Below, piece after piece: positions 27,210 to 34,578 of a DNA stretch of 64,000 nucleotides. The notes beneath the pieces were generated by a model. It was given only the letters and a program-made list of their open reading frames with translations, did no database searches and was not told the origin of the DNA. Position 1 is the stretch's first letter, and each line of letters begins with the position of its first letter. A program made the position numbers and the translations under genes. The DNA is from Actinomadura opuntiae. Its GTDB lineage: Bacteria; Actinomycetota; Actinomycetes; Streptosporangiales; Streptosporangiaceae. Where the stretch lies: contig NZ_JASNWF010000001.1 of assembly GCF_030283205.1 (NCBI RefSeq), positions 62,001 through 126,000 on the forward strand. Reading direction: 5' to 3'.

Positions 27210-27568
27210 CGATCACGCCCATGTACCGGGCCGGCCGGGACCGGCGACCCGTGCTCCCGGAGGACCTGCGCGGGATGGTCCAGGACGCCGAGACCGCCCG
27301 CCAGCAGGTGGGCAGCCAGTGGCACGCGCTACTGGCCGCGCACGTCGACCGGCTCGCCGACGAGGTCGCCCGGCTGCGGAACGAGCACGAGTGGCACCGG
27401 ATGACGCTGTCCCGCGCGATCGGCGCGCCGCTGGACCTTCCGTGGCCCGTCCTGCTGAACCGGACCGGCGTCGACTACGCCGCGCTGATCGCGCAGCGGC
27501 GCGCGGCGCAGGCCCAGGCCGCCGCGCTGCTCGAGCGGCGCGCCGGGCGGACGGGCGGCGCGTCATGA
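27206..27568 (+). CDS. Hypothetical protein
   Basis: 120 aa from GTG 27206 with AAGGAGGGG upstream. Helical: PEDLRGMVQDAETARQQVGSQWHALLAAHVDRLADEVARLRNEHEWHRMTLSRAIGAP, with an Ala/Arg-rich end. No family recognised. Confidence 0.62.
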   Translation: MTITPMYRAGRDRRPVLPEDLRGMVQDAETARQQVGSQWHALLAAHVDRLADEVARLRNEHEWHRMTLSRAIGAPLDLPWPVLLNRTGVDYAALIAQRRAAQAQAAALLERRAGRTGGAS

Positions 27569-27870
27569 CCGCCCACACCGACGAGGCGCCCGCCGCAGCG
27601 AACAGGGGCACGGCGGGCGCCTGCCACACCGGCCCGGCGGCGGGCGACCCCGCCACCGGGATCCCGGCCGCGCTGCTCGCCGACCGGCCCGAGGACCTGC
27701 CCGAGCGGTGGGAGTCGTGGGGCGCCGCCGCCCTCCAGCTCGCCGCGGAGCTGCCGGAGCCGGCGCGCCAGTTCCTGCAGGGCCAGGCGCACACCGCCGA
27801 GCTGTTCGCCAGGGTCCTGCGGAACGCGCTCCGCGACGCCGAGGCGGTGAGGCCGTGGAACCCCGCGTGA
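27565..27870 (+). CDS. Hypothetical protein
   Basis: 101 aa. Disordered first third, then an acidic helix AAALQLAAELPEPARQFLQGQAHTAELFARVLRNALRDAEAVRPW. The next gene starts 16 bases before its stop, a larger overlap than elsewhere in the operon. Confidence 0.55.
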   Translation: MTAHTDEAPAAANRGTAGACHTGPAAGDPATGIPAALLADRPEDLPERWESWGAAALQLAAELPEPARQFLQGQAHTAELFARVLRNALRDAEAVRPWNPA

Positions 27871-28406
27871 TCGGCCTCGATCTGTCGTTGACGGCGACCG
27901 GCGTCGCGTGCGCCGACGGCAGCCTGCTCACGATCCGCACTGGCCCGGGAGATCACCTCGCCGACGAAAGGGACCGGCTCCGGTGGATCGCCGACGAGGC
28001 GGTTGCCCGCACCGAGGCCGCCCGGGTCTTGACGTTCGCCGTCGTGGAGGGCCCGTCGTTCGGGTCGAAGGGGAACGCGCTGCACCAGCTCGGAGGGCTG
28101 TGGTGGCTCGTCGTGGACGCCCTGATGGCCGTCGGCGCCGCTGTCGCCGTGGTGCCGCCCGGGACGCTCAAGGTCTACGCCACCGGCAGCGGCTCGGCGA
28201 CCAAGCCGGACATGCGGATGGCGCTCTACAAGCGCACCGGCCTGGACGTGAAGGACGACAACCGCGTCGACGCGTGGTGGCTGCGCGCGATGGGCCTGGA
28301 CTATCTCGGCCGGCCGCCGGTGGCGATGCCACAGGCGCAGCGCGCCGCCCTCGGAAAGGCGCGGTGGCCGCAGGTCCCGCGGGGCTCGACGGCGGCCGCG
28401 GGATGA
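27855..28406 (+). CDS. RuvC-like Holliday junction resolvase
   Basis: 183 aa. RNase-H fold acidic residues are in place: Asp in VIGLDLSLTATGVA, Glu in FAVVEGPSFGSKGNALHQLGGL and Asp in DVKDDNRVDAWWLRAMG. KVYATGSGSATKPDM is the typical RuvC lysine/loop region. Probably resolves recombination or replication intermediates made by the RecE/RecT-like genes upstream. GTG 27855 is the start that keeps the first Asp. Confidence 0.82.
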   Translation: MEPRVIGLDLSLTATGVACADGSLLTIRTGPGDHLADERDRLRWIADEAVARTEAARVLTFAVVEGPSFGSKGNALHQLGGLWWLVVDALMAVGAAVAVVPPGTLKVYATGSGSATKPDMRMALYKRTGLDVKDDNRVDAWWLRAMGLDYLGRPPVAMPQAQRAALGKARWPQVPRGSTAAAG

Positions 28407-28624
28407 GTACCCGCCGGGCCGGACGCGCCCGCACGCGCCCGGCCCGGCTGACGCACCGGGGGAAGGTGATCACGATCAACAGGCCGATGCGGATGTGGCT
28501 CGGCGAGGCGTTCAACGCGCCGCGCGGAGTCCACGAGCAGATCGGGCGGCGTGAGGGGACGCCGAAGCGCAAGAACCGGTCAGGCGGCAGGCGCCGTCAG
28601 CAGCGGCGCGGGAAGCGCCAGTGA
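28403..28624 (+). CDS. Small highly basic protein
   Basis: 73 aa, strongly Arg/Lys-rich. KVITINRPMRMWLGEAFNAPRGVHEQIGRREG lies between two basic tails. Likely nucleic-acid binding. Last gene of the rightward operon, followed by a hairpin. Confidence 0.58.
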   Translation: MSTRRAGRARTRPARLTHRGKVITINRPMRMWLGEAFNAPRGVHEQIGRREGTPKRKNRSGGRRRQQRRGKRQ

Positions 28625-28640
28625 CCAGGCGGCGGCAGAT

Positions 28641-28670
28641 GCGGCCGGGCGTGCGATCGGGCCCGGCCGC
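28641..28670. terminator. Bidirectional hairpin
   Basis: GCGGCCGGGC (28641-28650) pairs with GCCCGGCCGC (28661-28670). It sits between the end of the rightward operon and the end of the leftward GIY-YIG gene. Confidence 0.7.
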
Positions 28671-28674
28671 CTCG

Positions 28675-29139
28675 TCATGCCTCGGCGTCGAGCGCCTTGA
28701 CCGCCCGCTCATAGAAGTCCGGGGTCACCAGGTAGACGCGCCGGCGGCCGCGGACGGTCAGGGCGCTCACCAGGTCGTCCTCGCGCGTCTGCTCGATGAG
28801 GCGGGTCAGCAGCGGCCTAGCGATGGTGGCCGGCACGTCCTGCACGCCGTCGTCGGCGATGACCGGGGCCGGTTCGGGGCGTTCGACGCCGGAACGGTTG
28901 TACTTCGGCGCTTCGCCTCTGACGGCCGTCACTTCGGCGCGCTCAGCGGTTTCCCGGTCCCCGAGCCAGGTCACCGTTTTGCGCGCGACTTCTGGCCACC
29001 AAGGCTTCTCTCGACTGTGCTGGTAGAAGCGGGCCCCGGGGTCATAGGCAATGCCGACGTACAGCAGCAGGCCGTTCGCGTCGTACAGCCGGTACAGGGC
29101 GGTTCGGCGGGGCGGGTTCGGAGGGTGCCCGGCGTTCAT
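28675..29139 (-). CDS. GIY-YIG nuclease-like protein
   Basis: 154 aa. ALYRLYDANGLLLYVGIAYDPGARFYQHSREKPWWPEV fits the GIY-YIG pattern (LYRLYD...LLYVG, Arg, His, Trp), as in small phage and ICE homologues. The second half (IARPLLTRLIEQTREDDLVSALTVRGRRRVYLVTPDFYERAV) looks like an added winged-helix-like domain. It may be a nicking enzyme or only a binding protein. Confidence 0.72.
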   Translation of the reverse strand: MNAGHPPNPPRRTALYRLYDANGLLLYVGIAYDPGARFYQHSREKPWWPEVARKTVTWLGDRETAERAEVTAVRGEAPKYNRSGVERPEPAPVIADDGVQDVPATIARPLLTRLIEQTREDDLVSALTVRGRRRVYLVTPDFYERAVKALDAEA

Positions 29140-29181
29140 GCCTCACTCTTCCTAGTCAGGGAACAGCGGAAGCCGACCGGG

Positions 29182-29406
29182 TCAGCGCAGGCGCTCGAGG
29201 CCGTTGGCGTCCTCGTAGTCCCGCTGGAAGCGGCGGACCTGCTCGCGGGTCAGGCCCAGCTCCTTGGCGATCGTCTCCTGCGGAACGTTTTCGAGGCGCG
29301 CGTTGCGGATGGCCTCGCCGAGCCTGTGGCGCGCGCGCTGAATCACCAGGCGGGCCTCGTCCTGCGCTTCCTCATACGCCTTGCGCGCGCTCTTCACGTC
29401 AACCAT
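29182..29406 (-). CDS. Small HTH protein
   Basis: 74 aa from ATG 29406 (a GTG at 29418 is possible). A helical N-terminus precedes VPQETIAKELGLTREQVRRFQRDYED, a sigma-region-4-like HTH. It is divergent from the replication-initiator-like gene, and the gap holds a repeated palindromic element it may bind. Confidence 0.66.
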   Translation of the reverse strand: MVDVKSARKAYEEAQDEARLVIQRARHRLGEAIRNARLENVPQETIAKELGLTREQVRRFQRDYEDANGLERLR

Positions 29407-29469
29407 CGGGTCTGCCACCCCTCCATCGTCGCACGGGACGCCTACGCCCGCGCTGGCTTCTTTGCCCGA

Positions 29470-29496
29470 ATGCCTGTATGCCTATATGCCTACAGG
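29470..29496. promoter_or_regulatory. Triple ATGCCT octamer inside a palindrome
   Basis: Three direct octamers (ATGCCTGT, ATGCCTAT, ATGCCTAC) run from 29470 to 29493, and CCTGTA (29473-29478) is the inverse of TACAGG (29491-29496). It lies in the gap between the small HTH gene and the initiator-like gene. Likely operator for one or both. Confidence 0.62.
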
Positions 29497-29552
29497 CCAC
29501 TTTGCATAGTATGGACCATGGAACGCCGACCACAAGCAGTGAAGGGGTGCAC

Positions 29553-30758
29553 GTGAGCGTCAAGGTGGTGCGCCTCAAGCGGGACGGGTGGGCGCGCATC
29601 CCCAACGGCGTCCTGCGCGACCCGCGGCTCAGCGACCGGGCCCGCGGGCTGCTGTGTCGGATGCTCAGCCACAAGGACGGCCGGGGTCCGGCGAGCGCCG
29701 CCGAGTTGGCCAAGGGCACCAGGGAGGGCCGCGACGCGGTCAGCCGTGCCCAGGAGGAGCTGGAGGCGGCCGGTTACCTGGAGCGCCGGACGTACCGGAA
29801 GCCCAACGGGCAGATGGTCACCGAGGTCACGGTCTACGACTATCCGCACGGCGCCGGTGACGGTTATCCACAGGGCTCGGACGGCGACCGGGACGCCGAC
29901 GAACCGATTCCGGATTCTCAGGAATCGGCGCGAGCTGCGGAAACAGACGTTTCTGCTGGTCACACCGGATCCGGGTTTTCAGGAACCGGCCGCGAGCAGG
30001 GGAAAGACGCATCTGCGCAGGTCGCGCCGGATACGGATTCTCAGGAACCGGCCGGACCTGCAGAAACGGGCGTTTTCCCTGGTCGCACCGGATACGGGTT
30101 TTCAGGAACCAATCAGAAGACTAGAGAAGACGAACTACAGAAGACTAAGAAGATCAGTCAGTCCGCGCAGGAGCGCGAGGCCGCCCGGTACCTGCGTGGC
30201 CGCTACGGAGACGGACTGACCGACTTCGTCATCGCCCACACCATCGCGGTCGCCCGCGAACGCGCGGCCCGCGCCGGGAAGCCCGTCCGGAACCTGCGCC
30301 GCTACCTGCAGTCGTGGGCGGAGGGAGACCTCGCCGACGTCCTGTGCGCCGCGATGGACGCCGAGGACGCCCAGGAACAGGCCGAGCCGCCGTCGCTGCG
30401 CGCCATCGATGGCGCCGCCGGACCTGACCAGGCCCGGCCGACGCAGCCGCCGATGCTGCAGGTGATCGAGACCGACCCGCGACCGGCCGCGCCCGCGCCC
30501 CGCGAGATTCCGCTGACCCACCGTCGCATCGCGGCCGCGCTCGAGCGCCTCGCCCTCGCCGGGCGCCCCTACCAGGCGCAGGCCGCCCGCTACTTCGAGG
30601 CGCACGGCACCGACGCCTCGGACGCCGAGATCGACGCCTACGCCCTGCAACTGGCTTGGGAAGCGCCGAAGGACCGCGCGGTCCTCGCCCAGGCCACCGA
30701 CGTCGCCGCCGCCCTGTCCGACGCGGCGAACTCCCCCGCTGAAAGGAACGCGCGATGA
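29553..30758 (+). CDS. HTH replication-initiator-like protein (lambda O/DnaD-like arrangement)
   Basis: 401 aa from GTG 29553 (GAAGGGG upstream). Winged helix at the N-terminus: WARIPNGVLRDPRLSDRARGLLCRMLSHKDG...SAAELAKGTREGRDAVSRAQEELEAAGYLERRTY. The middle (about residues 118-190) is encoded by near-identical 61-bp DNA repeats. The C-terminal half has a helical domain AARYLRGRYGDGLTDFVIAHTIAVARERAARAG and a second helical domain. The layout, DNA-binding N-terminus plus intragenic iterons, resembles phage replication initiators. Replication function is inferred. Confidence 0.7.
   Translation: MSVKVVRLKRDGWARIPNGVLRDPRLSDRARGLLCRMLSHKDGRGPASAAELAKGTREGRDAVSRAQEELEAAGYLERRTYRKPNGQMVTEVTVYDYPHGAGDGYPQGSDGDRDADEPIPDSQESARAAETDVSAGHTGSGFSGTGREQGKDASAQVAPDTDSQEPAGPAETGVFPGRTGYGFSGTNQKTREDELQKTKKISQSAQEREAARYLRGRYGDGLTDFVIAHTIAVARERAARAGKPVRNLRRYLQSWAEGDLADVLCAAMDAEDAQEQAEPPSLRAIDGAAGPDQARPTQPPMLQVIETDPRPAAPAPREIPLTHRRIAAALERLALAGRPYQAQAARYFEAHGTDASDAEIDAYALQLAWEAPKDRAVLAQATDVAAALSDAANSPAERNAR
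29901..30110 (+). repeat. Four iteron-like repeats with a 61-62 base period
   Basis: A core like CCGGATACGGNTTCTCAGGAACC occurs four times. Its TCAGGAA falls at 29918, 29979, 30041 and 30102, spacings of 61, 62 and 61. Flanks are also conserved, so the whole ~61-base unit is repeated. Copies 1 and 3 read as DSQE(S/P) and copies 2 and 4 as GFSGT, so DNA identity is kept across two reading frames. Copy 1 contains a perfect inverted pair (CCGATTC...GAATCGG). Confidence 0.85.
30111..30161 (+). other. A-rich tract next to the iterons, candidate unwinding element
   Basis: Directly after the fourth repeat is a purine-rich stretch with about 60% A+T by count (31 of 51), in DNA that is otherwise about 70% G+C. 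It contains AGAAGACTA twice (30115 and 30139). Iterons followed by an A+T-rich tract inside an initiator gene is the lambda ori layout. Confidence 0.6.
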
Positions 30759-31024
30759 CGCACACCACCCCGCGCGTGCGGCAGGTCCCCGACGCCGGCG
30801 TGCCGGACCTGACGCCCGTCGACGGCTGCCGCCACTGCGGCCTGCCCCGCCTCCTGCCCGACGGGCTCCCCCACGCCCGCCGCTGGAGCCGCGGCCCCGG
30901 CTGGCACGGCTGGACGGCCCCGACGCAGCAGCAGATCAAGGACCGCATGATCGCGCGCCGCGCCGACCGCATCGTCACCGGCCGCCTCGCCGCGGGCCGC
31001 CCCGTCCGAAGGGAGCTGCCGTGA
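30755..31024 (+). CDS. Hypothetical protein with Cys/His cluster
   Basis: 89 aa. GCRHCGLPRLLPDGLPHARRWSRGPGWHGWTAP has CxxC plus His residues (possible zinc site), followed by a helix (TQQQIKDRMIARRADRI). Overlaps the initiator stop by four bases and the next GTG, so co-translated. Confidence 0.62.
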   Translation: MTHTTPRVRQVPDAGVPDLTPVDGCRHCGLPRLLPDGLPHARRWSRGPGWHGWTAPTQQQIKDRMIARRADRIVTGRLAAGRPVRRELP

Positions 31025-31542
31025 CCCACCCCGACCCCCGCGTGCGTGAGGTGCTCGAGCGCAACGCCCGGGACTACGCCGAGGCCACCACCGCCCCGCC
31101 CGCCGACGTCGTCAGCTACCTGGAGTGGCGCCGGAACCGGCCCGTTTCGGTGCCTCAGCGGCCCCGTCAGGCCCGTACGTACCTAGATCGTTCTCAGATA
31201 CCGCACCACCACCGGAAGGGCGCTGACGCGCCGCTACAGCGTTCCGGGCCGCCGCCGCAGGAACGCGACCCCCGGTACGACCGGGCCAAGGCCCAGCTGC
31301 AGGCGCTCCCCGACTTCGGCGCGGCGTCGATCGAGGCCGTCCGCGCGGAACTCCCAGCGGACGCCAGCTGGCAGGCCATCGTCATCGCCGCCGCGGCGCG
31401 CCCCGTCATTCCGCAGCAGCCCGCCGACGAGCCCGCCGAGGCCCACCGCCCGGCCGCAGCCGCGAAGCCGTGCCCCGACTGCGGCACCGCCCTCGACCCC
31501 GACGGGTCCTGCCTCACCTGCACCACGAAGGCCACCGCATGA
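31021..31542 (+). CDS. Hypothetical protein with C-terminal zinc ribbon
   Basis: 173 aa from GTG 31021. Basic disordered middle (RPVSVPQRPRQARTYLDRSQIPHHHRKGADAP), an Ala-rich helical part, and a C-terminal CPDCG...GSCLTC ribbon. Function unknown. Confidence 0.62.
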   Translation: MTHPDPRVREVLERNARDYAEATTAPPADVVSYLEWRRNRPVSVPQRPRQARTYLDRSQIPHHHRKGADAPLQRSGPPPQERDPRYDRAKAQLQALPDFGAASIEAVRAELPADASWQAIVIAAAARPVIPQQPADEPAEAHRPAAAAKPCPDCGTALDPDGSCLTCTTKATA

Positions 31543-31967
31543 CCACCGCCAAGCGCCGGGCCGCGCTGCACGCCGCCGCCTGGGCCCTGCGCACCCCCGA
31601 CCCGGCCGCCACCCTCCGGGAGCTGCTCGACGCGCTCGGCGTCCGCCCCGCCCGCCGGCCGCGGCCGCCGCGCGACTTCGAGACGGCGCTGCGGCCCCCG
31701 ATCGACGCCGACCTGTACCGCCGGGTCCGGGCCGCGTACCGGTCCGGTACCGGCGTCGACGAGATCGCCGCCGACATCGGCCGGACCCGCCGCGCCACTG
31801 AACGGCTCATCGCCGGTCAGCTCGCCGGACCGCTGCGGCCCGGACAGCCCGACCCGCGGCCGCCGTCCACCGGCGGCGGCTACATCGCCGACCCGGCCGC
31901 GCGCGCCGCCTGGGTCGCCGCGCACGCCCCCGACTACGTCACCCCGATCAACACGGAGCAGCAGTGA
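31539..31967 (+). CDS. HTH-like hypothetical protein
   Basis: 142 aa. IDADLYRRVRAAYRSGTGVDEIAADIGRTRRATERLIAGQLAG resembles a resolvase-type HTH (RSGTGVDEIAADIGRTRRAT). Overlaps both neighbours at ATGA junctions. Possibly DNA binding. Confidence 0.6.
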   Translation: MTTAKRRAALHAAAWALRTPDPAATLRELLDALGVRPARRPRPPRDFETALRPPIDADLYRRVRAAYRSGTGVDEIAADIGRTRRATERLIAGQLAGPLRPGQPDPRPPSTGGGYIADPAARAAWVAAHAPDYVTPINTEQQ

Positions 31968-32533
31968 AGACCACCCCCCGCACCTACGGCCAGGGCGACC
32001 GCGTCCGGCTCCACGGCCCCTACGGCGGGATCACCGGCCGGGTCGTGGAAGTGATCCGCCGCGACACCCCGCCGTTCGCCGGATACCTGGTCGACTTCGG
32101 CGACGGCGACCCGATCGAGATCGCCGCGCACGAGGCCCGCGAGCCGTTCCGGCCGATGCTGCGCGAGTGGCGGCGCTGGTCCGCGAAGGACCTCGGCGGC
32201 GACTTCGTCGCGTGGCTGACCGACGCGGAACTCGAGCAGCTCCGCGCCGAGTACCTGGAGGAGCACCCCGACCGCCGGTCCGGGCCGCTGGCGCGGTTCG
32301 TCCCCCACCGCATCCCCGGCTACGAGCCGCTGCACCTGGTCGTGGTCGCCAAGCAGACCGAGCGGTACGAGGCGACCAAGTCCAACGGGTCGTGCCTGCG
32401 CACCAGAGAGCGTCACTTCTGGTGGGTGCGGTGCCTGTGCGGGCTGCACGTCGTCAAGGAGAGCGCCAGCGAGGCGCGGGCCCTGCGCGAGGAGCACGAG
32501 AAGCTCGTCGGCCGGCAGGCGGCGCAGTCATGA
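31964..32533 (+). CDS. Hypothetical protein with KOW-like start
   Basis: 189 aa. YGQGDRVRLHGPYGGITGRVVEVIRRDTPPFAGYLVDFGDGD looks like a small SH3/KOW barrel. The rest is Trp/Arg-rich and ends with a WWVRCLCGLHVVKES...REEHEKLVG helix; the CxC could bind metal. No family recognised. Confidence 0.62.
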   Translation: MKTTPRTYGQGDRVRLHGPYGGITGRVVEVIRRDTPPFAGYLVDFGDGDPIEIAAHEAREPFRPMLREWRRWSAKDLGGDFVAWLTDAELEQLRAEYLEEHPDRRSGPLARFVPHRIPGYEPLHLVVVAKQTERYEATKSNGSCLRTRERHFWWVRCLCGLHVVKESASEARALREEHEKLVGRQAAQS

Positions 32534-32967
32534 CCGTCCCGCCCCTCACGCCCGACCGGGCCGAGTGGATCCGCGTTCACGTCTGGACCGCCCGGATGCG
32601 CAGGACCCACGCCGAGGTCCCCGGCTTCTACACCACCTGCGCCTGCGAGTGGGGGCGCTCGCTCCACTGCGGGCGCGGGCGACACGGCAAGTGCGCCGCC
32701 GGAACCCCGCTCCGCGACTACGCGGCCCTCATCGTCTTCGAAGACGGCCGGCCCGCCTACTTCCCCGAGCCGTACGCGCACAAGACCGGTGCATCCGCGA
32801 CCGGCCCGAAGTTCACGCAGCTCGCGCAGGTGTGGCTTGCCGACCGGGTGTGCCGGTGGGTGTGCCCATGCTCCTGCCACGACGCCCCAGCCTCGGCCCC
32901 GGTCGTGTGTCAGCCCACCGAGGCCGTTCAGCTCGATCTCCTCGACCTTGCGTCGGTGTCCGCATGA
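32530..32967 (+). CDS. DUF6248-like Cys-rich protein with C-terminal QLDLL
   Basis: 145 aa. CACEWGRSLHCGRGRHGKC, YFPEPYAHKTGASATGP and LADRVCRWVCPCSCH match the Cys/His pattern of DUF6248, a family of unknown role. The protein ends AVQLDLLDLASVSA. QLDLL fits the beta-sliding-clamp binding consensus (QL[SD]L[FL]); the two following genes share such an end. Confidence 0.66.
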   Translation: MTVPPLTPDRAEWIRVHVWTARMRRTHAEVPGFYTTCACEWGRSLHCGRGRHGKCAAGTPLRDYAALIVFEDGRPAYFPEPYAHKTGASATGPKFTQLAQVWLADRVCRWVCPCSCHDAPASAPVVCQPTEAVQLDLLDLASVSA

Positions 32968-33812
32968 ACAGGTTCACGTTCTACCTCGGCTCGCACCGCC
33001 CGTCGTGGCTGACGCGCTCGGACCTCGACGTGCCGCTGTTCTACTCCGCGCCGACGATCCACCGGCTGCAGCGGGAGCGGCGCCGCCGGCCGACCGTGTC
33101 CGGTGCCCGGTGGGTGCTGGACTCCGGCGCGTTCATGGCGGTCACCACCGGCAATCCGCTGCTCCCCTGGCACGAGGACCCCGACGCCTACGGCGGGATG
33201 GCGGCCCGGGTCGTTGACGAGGTCGGGATCCTGCCGGACTTCGCCGCGCCGCAGGACTTCCCGTGCGAGCCGACCGTCCGCGCGATCACCGGCCTGTCGG
33301 TCGCCGATCAGCAGGACCTCACCACCGCGTCCTACGAGTGGCTCGCCGACGGGTTCCCGTGGATCCCGTGGGTGCGGGTCGTGCAGGGCTGGACCGTCCC
33401 GGAGTACCTGCGGCACCTGGACGACTACGCCGCCCGCGGCGTGGACCTGTCGGCGGACCCGGTGGTCGGGCTCGGGTCGGTGTGCCGCCGCGGGTCCGCG
33501 CGGCCCGTCGTCGCGGTCGTCCAGGCCATCCAAGCGCACGCCGTCGAGCTGTGGGGGCGGCCGCTGCGGTTGCACGCCTTCGGGATCAACGTGCGGGCGC
33601 TGCGCGAGGTCGCGCACCTGCTCGCCTCCTCCGACAGCCTCGCGTGGTCAGACACCGCCCGTAAGGAGTCGATCCGGCTGCCGGGCTGCACGCATGAGGC
33701 GCAGTACTGCCAGGGCTGCCCGGCGTGGGCGCTGGCGTGGCGGGACAAGGTCCTGGCGGCCGCGGCGCAGCCCGCCCAGCTCGACCTGCTCACCCTCGGA
33801 GCCGCGGCATGA
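32964..33812 (+). CDS. DpdA-like 7-deazaguanine DNA transglycosylase (TGT superfamily)
   Basis: 282 aa. TFYLGSHRPSWLTRSDLDVPLFYSAP start, then WVLDSGAFM (TGT catalytic Asp in DSGGF), DFAAPQDFPCEP, WVRVVQGWT, VGLGSVCRRG (base-recognition loop), LHAFGI and the zinc-like CTHEAQYCQGCPAWALAWR. This is the pattern of the phage DpdA family, which swaps guanine in DNA for a 7-deazaguanine. No preQ0 pathway genes are present nearby, so the base would come from the host. C-terminus AQLDLLTLGAAA has a clamp-like motif. Confidence 0.75.
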   Translation: MNRFTFYLGSHRPSWLTRSDLDVPLFYSAPTIHRLQRERRRRPTVSGARWVLDSGAFMAVTTGNPLLPWHEDPDAYGGMAARVVDEVGILPDFAAPQDFPCEPTVRAITGLSVADQQDLTTASYEWLADGFPWIPWVRVVQGWTVPEYLRHLDDYAARGVDLSADPVVGLGSVCRRGSARPVVAVVQAIQAHAVELWGRPLRLHAFGINVRALREVAHLLASSDSLAWSDTARKESIRLPGCTHEAQYCQGCPAWALAWRDKVLAAAAQPAQLDLLTLGAAA

Positions 33813-34354
33813 CCTTCAAGGGCATCACTCACTGTCTGCGCTGCGGGAAGGAGCTGCGCGCCTCCGCACTGTCCTTCATCGGGGACTGCTGCGCGACGAA
33901 GGTGACGCCCGCGCAGCTCGAGGCGATGCGGATCTACGCCGAGCAGCTCGCCGACCCGTTCCGCATCCCCGAGCCCCGGCCGATGTCGGCGGAGGGCCGC
34001 CGCAACCGCGCGAACCTCCACGCGGCGCTGCAGGTCGGCGTTGAACGGTACTGCCGGCACGACAACGTCATCGGCCGGTGCGGCGCCTGCGTCCGCGAGC
34101 GCGACCCAAACCGTGCCGCCGAGCGGATCCTCGCCGACGTCTGCGGCCTGTCCGCCGCTGAGCGCCGCGCCGAGCGCGTCGCCGTCCAGACCGCCCGCCG
34201 GGACCGCGGCATCCCCGCGTGGGCGCCGCGCCCCGCCCCTGCCCCCGCCCCGGCGCCGTCCCCGGCGCCCGCGCCGCGCCCCACCAGGCCGCAGCGCGCC
34301 ACCCGACCCGCCGCCCACCGGGCGGTCCCCACCGGACAACTGGAGCTGCTATGA
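33809..34354 (+). CDS. Zinc-binding hypothetical protein ending in QLELL
   Basis: 181 aa. N-terminal HCLRCGKELRASALSFIGDCC resembles DUF6011-type zinc knuckles; CRHDNVIGRCGACVRERDPNRAAERILADVCGL is a second Cys cluster. A long Pro/Ala linker leads to the extreme C-terminus GQLELL, a typical disordered-tail clamp-binding arrangement. Confidence 0.66.
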   Translation: MTFKGITHCLRCGKELRASALSFIGDCCATKVTPAQLEAMRIYAEQLADPFRIPEPRPMSAEGRRNRANLHAALQVGVERYCRHDNVIGRCGACVRERDPNRAAERILADVCGLSAAERRAERVAVQTARRDRGIPAWAPRPAPAPAPAPSPAPAPRPTRPQRATRPAAHRAVPTGQLELL

Positions 34355-34578
34355 CCACCACCGCCCCCGCCCGCAACCCGCACCAGTGCCCCGGCTGCGG
34401 GCTGCGGCCCCGCGCCGCCCGCCAGTACCTGTGCCGCGGCTGCTGGGTCACCCTCCCCGCCGCCACCCGCCGCGCGCTGAACCTCAAGGACGACCAGGCC
34501 GCCGCGCGGCTCGCCGAGCTGCACCGCCAGCTCGCCGCCGGCGTCGCCCTCCACCGGATCGAGATCGCGGCCCGATGA
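34351..34578 (+). CDS. Small zinc-ribbon protein
   Basis: 75 aa. CPGCGLRPRAARQYLCRGCW is a CxxC...CxxC ribbon followed by a helix (AATRRALNLKDDQAAARLAELHRQLAAGVALHRIE). Common in actinophage operons. Overlaps both neighbours. Confidence 0.66.
   Translation: MTTTAPARNPHQCPGCGLRPRAARQYLCRGCWVTLPAATRRALNLKDDQAAARLAELHRQLAAGVALHRIEIAAR

Noticed and set aside
29901..30110. CRISPR-like spaced repeats
   Set aside because: Four repeats with a 61-base period, but the intervening sequence is also conserved, all lies in one open gene, and no cas gene is near. Better read as iterons.
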